Source: an uncultured Selenomonadales bacterium
GTDB taxonomy: Bacteria; Bacillota; Negativicutes; Selenomonadales; Selenomonadaceae
DNA: 50,446 bases
Assembly: GCA_937915885.1 (NCBI GenBank)
Contig: CALGGP010000229.1
Coordinates: forward strand, 1-50,446
Direction: 5' to 3'
This document shows positions 42,869-50,084 of the stretch, one piece after another; the stretch's first letter is position 1; every line of letters starts with the position of its first letter. The position numbers and the translations under genes are program-made. The notes beneath the pieces were generated by a model, which was not told the DNA's origin, did no database searches, and worked only from the letters and a program-made list of their open reading frames with translations.

Positions 42869-43201
42869 TCAACGTCCGAAGCGGTTCTCGAGTTTGGTAA
42901 GAATGAGGTCGATGGCGGAGATGTCGATGATGAGGAAGCCCTTTTTTACGTCGAGTTTGAAGGGCATGAATCGTTTGACGACGTCGCCGACGGCAGACTG
43001 CTCGCCGATGCGAAGTGGCTTGTCGGCGTAATGAGCGTCGATGGATGAGACGAGATGTTTGACGGCGGTAAGGAGATTGACGGTGTCGTTTAGGTTATTG
43101 ATCTCGAAAGGTCTGAGATGCAATTGGCCGAGCTTTAGTTCGGCTTGACGGATCAGGTAGTTGAGCGTCTTATGAAGGCGCTCGCAACGGATTTTCAGCA
43201 T
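42869..43201 (-). CDS. Unknown phage early protein
   Basis: 110 aa, helical N-terminus (LKIRCERLHKTLNYLIRQAE) and a hydrophobic-charged C-terminus (KLDVKKGFLIIDISAIDLIL). ATG 43201 has GAGAGG nine bases upstream; ATG 43210 overlaps the previous stop but has no spacing to the RBS. No family recognised. Confidence 0.58.
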   Translation of the reverse strand: MLKIRCERLHKTLNYLIRQAELKLGQLHLRPFEINNLNDTVNLLTAVKHLVSSIDAHYADKPLRIGEQSAVGDVVKRFMPFKLDVKKGFLIIDISAIDLILTKLENRFGR

Positions 43202-43206
43202 GCGGC

Positions 43207-43845
43207 TCATCCTCTCTGAGTAATTCTGCCGGTTCTGGCATTGACACGGGCGTTTTTTGGGGGCGTTCTGACGTAAGTGAGTAGCATCCGATGATCGGCG
43301 GTGTCGAGCGCGGTGCGGAGGTATCTGTCGGGCCATTTGGTAAGAGCGTTGGCGAGGAAGTGCTCATCGACGGTGATGTCGTAAATCTTCTCGTAAGCCT
43401 TCTTCGGAGCAATCAATTCGATCTGCACGCGCCAGAGATTGTCGTCGGTGACGGTCTCCTTTATTTTCTGATAGACGGAGTCGGGGTTGAGCAGGTAGCT
43501 CGTGCGGAAGTGATTATCGCGTGTGGATTGAGTGATCTTGAAATCCTTGGCGTGATGCTCACGAGAGATGCGATCGATGTTGGCGACGTTGAAGGCGGCT
43601 CGAGCCTCGGCAAGATCGGCGGCGGCAAGATGCTCGCGCTGATCGTCGGTGAGCCGCGCGTCGTCGTCACGAATGTCGATGCGCATGATCTTCGACATGA
43701 TGAGTTCGTTGACGGCTTGAAAGGTCTGTTTGACGGCGAAATTGCGGGTGGCATTGATGAAGCGCTCGGCGTCAATGCGGTCGTGTAAGAGGAGATTGCG
43801 TAGCGTATCGACGGGTCTGTAGCCGATTTGGATGGGCAACAACAT
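43207..43845 (-). CDS. Unknown phage early protein
   Basis: 212 aa. AAGGAGG precedes ATG 43845, which overlaps the previous stop (TGATG). Charged helical first half (DDDARLTDDQREHLAAADLA), then TSYLLNPDSVYQKIKETVTD and a YLRTALDTADHRMLLTYVRT end. Position suits a recombination or replication accessory gene; no motif supports one. Confidence 0.6.
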   Translation of the reverse strand: MLLPIQIGYRPVDTLRNLLLHDRIDAERFINATRNFAVKQTFQAVNELIMSKIMRIDIRDDDARLTDDQREHLAAADLAEARAAFNVANIDRISREHHAKDFKITQSTRDNHFRTSYLLNPDSVYQKIKETVTDDNLWRVQIELIAPKKAYEKIYDITVDEHFLANALTKWPDRYLRTALDTADHRMLLTYVRTPPKNARVNARTGRITQRG

Positions 43846-44285
43846 CAGGCGTGCCTCCTTTCCTTGATCAAGAGATTGGTTTGAACGACGAGCGCTTGCA
43901 ATTGGCGCAGCGTCGGTAAAAAGACGTCGTCTTTGAAGCTGCGGCGTCGGAGCATCCAATCCTCGTCGCGTGCGGTGTCGACGGAGCGGGCGATGAAGCG
44001 GAGCGCGACGTCGTCACGGACGAACAGTCCTTTGTTGCGAAGTTTGGTATCGACGTTGAAGATGTGCTCATTGATGCGCAGCGCGTCGTCGATGTTACTC
44101 CAGTTGGGGTAAGTGACGGTGCCTTTTTTTGTTTGACGGATGAAGCAGTGCCCGAGACCGATGGCGATATCCTTGACTTGGAAGAAGATGGCGCCGTCGG
44201 AGAAAACGGCGACTTGTAATCCGTTGACGCGGTGAATGTTGCGTGGTGGCGTGTCGATGGAGGGAATGATGAGCGTATCTTTCAT
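43845..44285 (-). CDS. Possible phage antirepressor-like (Bro-N-like) protein
   Basis: 146 aa. NGLQVAVFSDGAIFFQVKDI followed by AIGLGH resembles the start of Bro-N/antirepressor domains (V..F.VKDIA..LG), and LFVRDDVALRFIARSVDTAR recalls a second half. Second gene of the early operon after the Cro-like remnant. Tentative. Confidence 0.42.
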   Translation of the reverse strand: MKDTLIIPSIDTPPRNIHRVNGLQVAVFSDGAIFFQVKDIAIGLGHCFIRQTKKGTVTYPNWSNIDDALRINEHIFNVDTKLRNKGLFVRDDVALRFIARSVDTARDEDWMLRRRSFKDDVFLPTLRQLQALVVQTNLLIKERRHA

Positions 44286-44299
44286 GATGCAGGACCTTT

Positions 44300-44458
44300 C
44301 TAATCGTCGAGAGATGCGTCGGTGGCGGCGAGAATTGCGATGATGATGACGTTGAAGAAGAAGAACGGTAGGCGCTCCTCGAGGAAATTTTGAGTGGCGC
44401 AGATGGCGGCGAGTGCGATCAGAACGCGCGCGAGGAAATGAAACATCTGATTACTCAT
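44300..44458 (-). CDS. Small membrane protein
   Basis: 52 aa. GGAGG is 7 bases before ATG 44458. One hydrophobic segment at residues 8-22 (FLARVLIALAAICAT) and another at 31-44 (LPFFFFNVIIIAIL), so probably two membrane spans, with an acidic end. Overlaps the frameshifted small gene upstream (TGATG). Confidence 0.6.
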   Translation of the reverse strand: MSNQMFHFLARVLIALAAICATQNFLEERLPFFFFNVIIIAILAATDASLDD

Positions 44459-44536
44459 CAGATCGCCTCCGAATTAAAGATTTGGTTGACCTTGACGCCG
44501 GTGTCGGGTTTAGCGCCGCGTTTCTTTGTGGGTCAT
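44458..44536 (-). pseudogene. Frameshifted tiny early gene
   Basis: AAAGGAG precedes ATG 44536, but the frame stops after eight codons (MTHKETRR). Removing one base in AAAGAAA gives a 25-residue MTHKKRGAKPDTGVKVNQIF..SEAI that ends exactly at the next gene (TGATG). Either decay or a base error. Confidence 0.4.
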
Positions 44537-44599
44537 GATTTTCTCCTTTCAAGCAGATTTTTTGAATGCCGACAGTTATGTATTTGTTGTTATGCATAA

Positions 44600-44804
44600 T
44601 TACGCTTCGTGACACAAAAAAATCTTCGGATCGACATTCAAAGCGTCCGAGAGTTTTTTGATGGTAGAACTTTTAGCATCAGCGGATTTGCTATTCTCCA
44701 ATAATGAGATGGCGACGCGTGAAATTCCGCCTCTCTTCGCAAGTTCTTCCTGACTAATTTATGCTTCTTAGCACAATCTCTTCAATTCCTTTCAATCAAA
44801 TCAC
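44600..44804 (-). pseudogene. Cro-like HTH regulator, frameshifted
   Basis: The C-terminal frame reads QEELAKRGGISRVAISLLEN, then SKSADAKSSTIKKLSDALNV and DPKIFLCHEA, a clear XRE helix-turn-helix, ending at TAA 44600-44602. Upstream, CAKKHKL is one base out of phase (TTAGTC for TTAAGTC) and the first part near GAGGAG (44810-44815) carries further stops. Position, first gene of the leftward operon facing the repressor, is that of cro. Confidence 0.7.
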
Positions 44805-44845
44805 TTTCACTCCTCGTGTAAAAGAAATTATGCTTACGTAATCAG

Positions 44846-44873
44846 ATTATTTAAAGCAAAAAACTTTTGTCAA
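44846..44873 (-). promoter_or_regulatory. Early leftward phage promoter
   Basis: Minus-strand TTGACA (44868-44873), 16 bases, AATAAT (44846-44851). Back to back with the repressor promoter; a GCTTACGTAATC imperfect palindrome at 44833-44844 just downstream may be an operator. Confidence 0.65.
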
Positions 44874-44879
44874 CAGCTA

Positions 44880-44907
44880 TTTACATTTTTTAGTTATCTT
44901 GTATAAT
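44880..44907 (+). promoter_or_regulatory. Repressor promoter
   Basis: TTTACA (44880-44885), 16 bases, TATAAT (44902-44907), 34 bases before the repressor start. Confidence 0.65.
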
Positions 44908-44940
44908 AAATTTTACAAAATGAAGAAAGGGGTGTTGAAA

Positions 44941-45309
44941 ATGAGAGTGGGAGAAGCAATAAGAAAATATCGTGAAGAACATTCGATGTCGACGGCGGAC
45001 TTCGCTCGAATGGTGGGATTGAGCCGCCCCTATGTTTATATGTTGGAAGTCAACAAAAATTCGCGTGATGGAAAGCCGATTATTCCTTCGACTGCCACCT
45101 TAATGAAGGTGTCGAAAGTGCTCAACATTCCTTTTACCGATCTGATTGACGAGCAAATGCTAGAGCGTGCGGAGCTTCCGAAAGCGACGGCGACAGATGA
45201 ACGTTCAGTAATAACTCAGTTTCGTAAACTAAATGATGCCGATAAACAAACCATTTGCATGATGATAAATCGTTTTTTGGAACCGTCCGAAGTTTCCGCT
45301 CACGCATAA
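44941..45309 (+). CDS. Phage repressor, XRE-family HTH
   Basis: 122-aa DNA-binding protein. Helix-turn-helix at residues 1-60: AIRKYREEHSMSTADFARMV, GLSRPYVYMLEVNKNS, then STATLMKVSKVLNIPFTDL. The C-terminal part is short and helical, without the Ser-Lys protease domain of CI/LexA, so induction would not be by self-cleavage. GAAAGGGG lies 8 bases before ATG 44941. It is the only rightward gene of the phage control region and faces the Cro-like remnant. Confidence 0.85.
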   Translation: MRVGEAIRKYREEHSMSTADFARMVGLSRPYVYMLEVNKNSRDGKPIIPSTATLMKVSKVLNIPFTDLIDEQMLERAELPKATATDERSVITQFRKLNDADKQTICMMINRFLEPSEVSAHA

Positions 45310-45434
45310 AAAATGGAGCCTATACTAGGTCTTTTTGCTCTCGCGACGGAACTTTTTAGTGATGCTTGTAATGGGCATTGGTGATACTTCTTTACGAAAG
45401 AAATGGTTAATGTTAGGTCTACAGTTTTATGTAC

Positions 45435-45590
45435 TTAACTTTTAGGGTAAAAAAAAATCTTGGGAGCAACGTTTAAAGCCTCCGCAAGTTTTATAATAAT
45501 GGAGTATTTAGCGTCAACAGACTTGCCGTTTTCGAGCAAGGAGATTGCAACGCGAGAGATACCAGCTTTTTTCGCCAATTCCGGATCACC
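45435..45590 (-). pseudogene. Second HTH remnant, 5' truncated at phage-chromosome join
   Basis: The frame reads ELAKKAGISRVAISLLENGK, then SVDAKYSIIIKLAEALNV and APKIFFYPKS, ending at TAA 45435-45437. It is a close relative of the Cro-like remnant at 44600 (same RVAISLLEN core). Its N-terminal 15-20 codons are missing: the sequence switches to the aldehyde dehydrogenase end at about 45590. 45310-45434 shows no gene. Confidence 0.7.
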
Positions 45591-45592
45591 GA

Positions 45593-47077
45593 TCAGTACA
45601 TGCCGCTGACACCTTCGCTCATGCTGATGAAAATATTTTTCTTCTGAGTGTAAGCGTTGAGAATCATCTTATGCGTCTCGCGCCCGATGCCCGACTTCTT
45701 ATATCCGCCGAACGGCGAGCCCGCCGGCAGATCGTTGTAAGCGTTGATCCACATGCGCCCCGTCTCGATCGCCCGCGCCACGCGCAACGCCCGATTGATG
45801 TCCTTCGTCCAGACCGCGCCGCCCAAGCCGTATTCGCTGTCGTTGGCCATCGCTACAACTTCGTCCTCGTCGTGGAACTTGATCACGACCGCCACCGGTC
45901 CGAAAATCTCTTCGCATGCCACCGTCATTTTATTATTGACGTCCGCTATCAACGTCGGCTGCATGAACGCTCCGTTTTCGCCGCCTTCGACCACAGCCGC
46001 CGCGCCGCCGGTGATCACCTGCGCGCCTTCCTTCCGACCGATCTCGACGTACTTCAAAATCTTTTCGAGCTGCCGTTTATCGATCTGGCTGCCCATCTGC
46101 GTATCGCGCTCCCAAGGCAGACCGACTTTGACGCTCTCGAATTTTTTCTTGAGCGCGTCGACGAATTTATCATAGAACGTGTCCTGAACGAAAATACGCG
46201 ACCCCGCACAGCACACCTGCCCTTGATTGAAGAGAATCCCCATGCAGGCGCCGTCGATCGCCTTTTCAAAATTACAATCGTCGAAGTAAATGTTCGCCGA
46301 CTTGCCGCCCAGCTCCAGCGTCGCGGGGATCAATTTCTTCGCCGCCGCCTCCGCCACGGAATATCCGACCTCCGTCGAGCCGGTGAACGCCAGCTTCCGA
46401 ATGTCGGGATGGTCGAGAATGTATTGACCGGTTGAGCCGCCGCCACCCGTGATGATATTGAGCACGCCCGCAGGCAATTCGTTTTGAATCAGTTTCATAA
46501 ACTCGAGGATCGACAGTGAGGTCGTCGACGACGGTTTGAAGATGATGCAGTTGCCCGCTCCGAGCGCCGGCGCCAACTTCCACGCGCCCATCAGGAAGGG
46601 GAAATTCCACGGGACGATTTGTCCGACCACGCCGATCGGCTCGCTCAAGATGAGGCTCAATTTGTCGTCGGCAAGCATCGACGCCGAGCCTTCCTCCGCG
46701 CGGATCACGCCCGCGAAGTAACGGAAATGATCGGAGCTCAACGGCACGTCGGCGTTCATCGTCTCGCGGATGGGTTTGCCGTTGTCGAGCGTCTCGATCA
46801 TCGCAAGGTGCTCGGCGTTGGCGTCAATGATGTCGGCGATCTTGAGAAGGATCGTCGCGCGCTCGACCACGCCGACTTTCTTCCACGCGGGGAATGCCGC
46901 CCACGCCGCTTTGACAGCATCATCTACGTCCGCCTTCGACGCCGCCGCGCACTCCGCCATGAACTCGCCGTTCGACGGATTGTAGACCTTGAAAGTTTTG
47001 CCGCCCTCGGCGTCGCGCCACTCGCCGTTGATGTAGAGTTGGTAGCGATCCTGCCAAATTTTTTTCACGTCGGACAT
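45593..47077 (-). CDS. NAD(P)-dependent aldehyde dehydrogenase
   Basis: 494-aa aldehyde dehydrogenase superfamily enzyme oxidising an aldehyde to its acid. Coenzyme and catalytic motifs: PWNFPFLMGAWKLAPALGAG, FTGSTEVG, ELGGKSANI (general-base Glu), NQGQVCCAGSRIF (catalytic Cys), EEIFGPV and PFGGYKKSGIGRE. AAGGAG lies 8 bases before ATG 47077. The C-terminus (KKNIFISMSEGVSGMY) looks natural, but the next base begins phage DNA. Substrate cannot be predicted. Confidence 0.95.
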   Translation of the reverse strand: MSDVKKIWQDRYQLYINGEWRDAEGGKTFKVYNPSNGEFMAECAAASKADVDDAVKAAWAAFPAWKKVGVVERATILLKIADIIDANAEHLAMIETLDNGKPIRETMNADVPLSSDHFRYFAGVIRAEEGSASMLADDKLSLILSEPIGVVGQIVPWNFPFLMGAWKLAPALGAGNCIIFKPSSTTSLSILEFMKLIQNELPAGVLNIITGGGGSTGQYILDHPDIRKLAFTGSTEVGYSVAEAAAKKLIPATLELGGKSANIYFDDCNFEKAIDGACMGILFNQGQVCCAGSRIFVQDTFYDKFVDALKKKFESVKVGLPWERDTQMGSQIDKRQLEKILKYVEIGRKEGAQVITGGAAAVVEGGENGAFMQPTLIADVNNKMTVACEEIFGPVAVVIKFHDEDEVVAMANDSEYGLGGAVWTKDINRALRVARAIETGRMWINAYNDLPAGSPFGGYKKSGIGRETHKMILNAYTQKKNIFISMSEGVSGMY

Positions 47078-47107
47078 GTAATTCACTCCTTCGATTTTGT
47101 TGATCAC

Positions 47108-47138
47108 ATTATACATTGTTTGAGTCGATCCGTGTCAA
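47108..47138 (-). promoter_or_regulatory. Putative promoter of aldehyde dehydrogenase gene
   Basis: Minus-strand TTGACA (47133-47138) and TATAAT (47108-47113), but with a long 19-base spacer. About 30 bases before the start codon. Confidence 0.55.
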
Positions 47139-47152
47139 GAAAATTTTTATAG

Positions 47153-47232
47153 GGGGCGCCGCTCAATGCTCCCACCCACGGAGCGCGGCGCCCAACAGAG
47201 CTCGAGGTTCCCACCCCGCGTTGGCGGCGCCC
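47153..47232. repeat. GGCGCC-rich repeat element, copy B (intergenic)
   Basis: 80 bp similar to 38606-38682. Internally it has two half-units, each starting GGCGCC and each with a (G)(C/T)TCCCACCC core. It directly abuts the duplicated leader at 47233. Confidence 0.75.
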
Positions 47233-47316
47233 TCTTATCCGTTGCTCTCCGCGCGGAGATTTTTTTGTTGCAAATTCCCGATCGAAAATATAAACTTACC
47301 GAAAATCAAAGGAGGC
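47233..47316 (+). repeat. Duplicated promoter-leader, copy 1
   Basis: 84 bp from TCTTATC to GGAGGC, about 80% identical to 47989-48072. Contains CTCCGCGCGGAG, a T7 run, TTGCAA (47268-47273), TATAAA (47289-47294; spacer 15) and the RBS of the next gene. Confidence 0.8.
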
Positions 47317-47324
47317 GATGAGTT

Positions 47325-47981
47325 ATGATCCCTGTCGCCATCAGCACCCTGTTCAGTATCGGCAGCGCCATCAAAACCGCCGGCGACGCAATCAAAGCCG
47401 TCGATACCGTTGTCGAGACCGTAGATAAATTCGCCGGCACCGACAAAATTGACGCCGACGATTATATTCTTCGCGTCGTCACGAGCACCGTCGTCAAAAT
47501 TAAGGAGGCGCGATTCGAGACCGAACGCAGCCTCGAGCGCCTTCGTCGTACGAAAAAATATATCACCTCCGACAGCATGCAACGCTTTATCGATCAATTT
47601 TCCCGCGTTAATTCGATTGACTTCCCTCAAAATGCGCCGCCCGATAATTTCTTCGTCCAACCGTCCGAGCTCGAGGCGATGTTTGAAAATGTCAATCTCA
47701 ATCGAGACACCGCGCGGAAGTTTGAGACTGAAGGCAAACAGATTTGCTCGTACCTCGACGAGATCAAAGACCGCGCCGATCAAACCAACGCACGCCTCTT
47801 GACGCTCGACAGCAAACTTTCAAACGCCGTTGACGAGATGGAATTCGTGATCGATCGCTACGGCGCCGACGGGAGTAAAATTCCAAACGACGCCATGGAA
47901 AAATTGTATCACGCGCTCCAGATCGCCAAGAAGATCAAGACGATCATCGATACACCCCTGTTGTCCGACGGCGGCAAATAA
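47325..47981 (+). CDS. Unknown helical/coiled-coil protein
   Basis: 218 aa, not recognised. AAAGGAGG lies 10 bases before ATG 47325. A short hydrophobic N-terminus (IPVAISTLFSIGSAIKTAGD) is followed by helical, charged sequence (VKIKEARFETERSLERLRRT, FETEGKQICSYLDEIKDRAD). The N-terminal segment could be amphipathic or membrane-active. Transcribed from the leader copy 1 promoter; the next gene is YjiH-like. Confidence 0.65.
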   Translation: MIPVAISTLFSIGSAIKTAGDAIKAVDTVVETVDKFAGTDKIDADDYILRVVTSTVVKIKEARFETERSLERLRRTKKYITSDSMQRFIDQFSRVNSIDFPQNAPPDNFFVQPSELEAMFENVNLNRDTARKFETEGKQICSYLDEIKDRADQTNARLLTLDSKLSNAVDEMEFVIDRYGADGSKIPNDAMEKLYHALQIAKKIKTIIDTPLLSDGGK

Positions 47982-47988
47982 TTTTTAG

Positions 47989-48072
47989 TCTTATCGTCGC
48001 GCTCCGCGCGGAGTCGATTTTTTTTATTGCAATTTCGCGGTCGAAAATATAAACTTACACGTTGAAGGAGGC
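47989..48072 (+). repeat. Duplicated promoter-leader, copy 2
   Basis: Second 84-bp copy with CTCCGCGCGGAG, T8, TTGCAA (48027-48032), TATAAA (48048-48053) and GGAGGC. A third partial copy (GAGCATTTTTTTTATT, then CAATTTC) follows at about 48077-48105. Confidence 0.8.
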
Positions 48073-48120
48073 AAGGGCTCGGAGCATTTTTTTTATTTCA
48101 ATTTCCGCGCCCGCATTGTA

Positions 48121-49476
48121 ATGAACGATACCGTCAACGATCCCAATAAGGTTTATCCTTGGTACCTCAAGCTGAAGTTCATCGTCTGCGCCGGCTTCGG
48201 CGTCTTTATGTTTATCTTTCCAATCCCCGACGGCGAAACCACATCGACCGGCGTCAACATCTTGACTCAAATGCTCGACGACGCCGTCCGCGAATATGCT
48301 CATTGGTCGCTGTTCATGTTCGTCGTCGTGTCCGCAATCGGCGCGCTCCTCTGTCAATTTCATCGCCCCGCGTTCGTCACGCGCATCGATTGGATTCGCG
48401 ACACTTTCTGCATTTCCGTCCCGTATCTGATCACCCGACTGTTCGCGCTCTTCGTCATGATCTGCGTCACGTTTGAAGTCGGTCCCGAAGTCATTCGCTC
48501 TGAAGACATCGGCTTGCAAATGGCGTCGCTCTCCTACACTCTGATTGCGCTCGCCTTCGTTTTGAGCTTCGTCCTGCCGTTTTTGACGGAGTCGGGCATC
48601 ATGGAATTTACGGGCATCATCTTAAAACCGTTGGTGCGTCCGCTGTTTCGAGTGCCCGGGCGCGCGTCCGTCGACCTGATCACATCGTGGCTGGCGTCAT
48701 CGAACACCGCCGTCCTGATCACCGCCGAGCAGTATCGCGCGGGATATTATTCGATGCGCGAATCGGCAACCATCATGACGAATTTTTCATTGGTGTCGAT
48801 CCCGTTCTGCATGGTCGTCGCCGAAACTTTAAATTTGAGTGAGCACTTCGTGTCGATGTACGCGATCGTGACGGGGATCGGACTTTTCATTGCAATCATT
48901 TCGCCGCGCTTCTGGCCGCTCGGCTCGATCCCCGACTCCTACGCCACCACGAAAAAAATCAATGAGGACGTGCCGCAAAACATTTCGCTGCTCGATTGGG
49001 CGATCCAAGGCGCGCTCGAGCGCATCAAATTGTTCCGATTGGATATGGCGTTGGCGAGCGGCGGCATCATGGCGGTCGGCATTATCTTCGACCTGATCCC
49101 GATCGTCATTGCGTGGGGCACCGTCGGCACGTATCTTGCGGGCGAAACGTCGATCTTCCAATGGCTGTCATATCCGATGGGAATGTATTTAAGTGTGCTC
49201 GGCGTGGAGGACGCGTTCCAAATGGCGCCGGCAACTCTCGTGGGCTTCATCGACATGTTCATCCCGTGCCTGATCACCGCCGTCGACGCGCCGATCAAGA
49301 CGCGCTTCATCGTGGCGGTGCTGTCGCTGGTGCAGATCATTTATCTGACGGAGGTCGGCTCAATCATCGTCAAGGCGAACGTCGGGCTCGACATAAAGAG
49401 GCTGTTCGGGATATTCATTGAGCGGACATTGATCGCGTTGCCGATCATCGTGTTCTTCGCCAACATGATGTTCTAG
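48121..49476 (+). CDS. YjiH-family membrane protein (nucleoside-recognition/Gate domain)
   Basis: 451-aa polytopic membrane protein with about ten hydrophobic segments; the YjiH family carries the Gate domain shared with nucleoside transporters and spore maturation proteins. Features: KFIVCAGFGVFMFIFPIP near the N-terminus, FLTESGIMEFTGIILKPLVR, then DLITSWLASSNTAVLITAEQ with SIPFCMVVAETL, and DAFQMAPATLVGFIDMFIPC. ATG 48121 has no RBS; the GAAGGAGG at 48064-48071 is 50 bases away, so start or leader is probably disturbed by the tandem leader duplication. Transport substrate unknown. Confidence 0.85.
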   Translation: MNDTVNDPNKVYPWYLKLKFIVCAGFGVFMFIFPIPDGETTSTGVNILTQMLDDAVREYAHWSLFMFVVVSAIGALLCQFHRPAFVTRIDWIRDTFCISVPYLITRLFALFVMICVTFEVGPEVIRSEDIGLQMASLSYTLIALAFVLSFVLPFLTESGIMEFTGIILKPLVRPLFRVPGRASVDLITSWLASSNTAVLITAEQYRAGYYSMRESATIMTNFSLVSIPFCMVVAETLNLSEHFVSMYAIVTGIGLFIAIISPRFWPLGSIPDSYATTKKINEDVPQNISLLDWAIQGALERIKLFRLDMALASGGIMAVGIIFDLIPIVIAWGTVGTYLAGETSIFQWLSYPMGMYLSVLGVEDAFQMAPATLVGFIDMFIPCLITAVDAPIKTRFIVAVLSLVQIIYLTEVGSIIVKANVGLDIKRLFGIFIERTLIALPIIVFFANMMF

Positions 49477-49994
49477 TTGAGGTAGCGCGCAAACACCAAT
49501 TCGAAATCGGTCTTCTCGCCGGTGAATTGGTAGTAGTATGCATCGACCTCAAAAATGTTTTCGAGATAAGGCACGCCCTTCTGAGCTTGAGTGACCCGCT
49601 CGATCAGATCGGGACCGCCGCGCTCGCGCAGGAACTCAAATTGATCGGCGTGCCGACACTCGTGCAGAGTGATCTCCCGCACCAGCCTGAGGCTCTTCAA
49701 AAATCCGAAGTCCTCGGAGCATCTTTGAATTGCCGACAGACTGAAGAAGACGCAACCATGCAAACCGCCGTCGGCAGCCTGCTTGTTCGACATGGTGAAG
49801 CCCGTGAGATCGTCGGGATCGTCGAGCGGGCAAACTTCATTGTGCATGTCAATGATGTCGACGGGCATGACGTCGAAGATCACGCAATCGTAATCGTCTC
49901 TGAGATTTTGTTCGACGGTCTTGACGATGATGCGCGACATGAAATCGAACGTCAAAAATTTTTCCTTGAGCCGTTTGGAAATGAAATCGAACAT
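49473..49994 (-). CDS. Small HExxH-motif protein, putative zinc metallopeptidase
   Basis: 173-aa cytoplasmic-looking protein without signal peptide. GGAGGG is 7 bases before ATG 49994. REITLHECRHADQFEFLRER contains HECRH, an HExxH zinc-site pattern, in a helix; ENIFEVDAYYYQF downstream offers the Glu of a gluzincin-type third ligand. No close family recognised. The stop overlaps the end of the YjiH-like gene on the other strand by 4 bases (convergent). Confidence 0.6.
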   Translation of the reverse strand: MFDFISKRLKEKFLTFDFMSRIIVKTVEQNLRDDYDCVIFDVMPVDIIDMHNEVCPLDDPDDLTGFTMSNKQAADGGLHGCVFFSLSAIQRCSEDFGFLKSLRLVREITLHECRHADQFEFLRERGGPDLIERVTQAQKGVPYLENIFEVDAYYYQFTGEKTDFELVFARYLN

Positions 49995-50084
49995 GGTAAT
50001 CCCTCCACGGTCGATTATAATACACTATCAACAATTGAAAGTCGCTCGACGGGCGACAAAATTTTTTTGAGAGGTGATTGGCTG

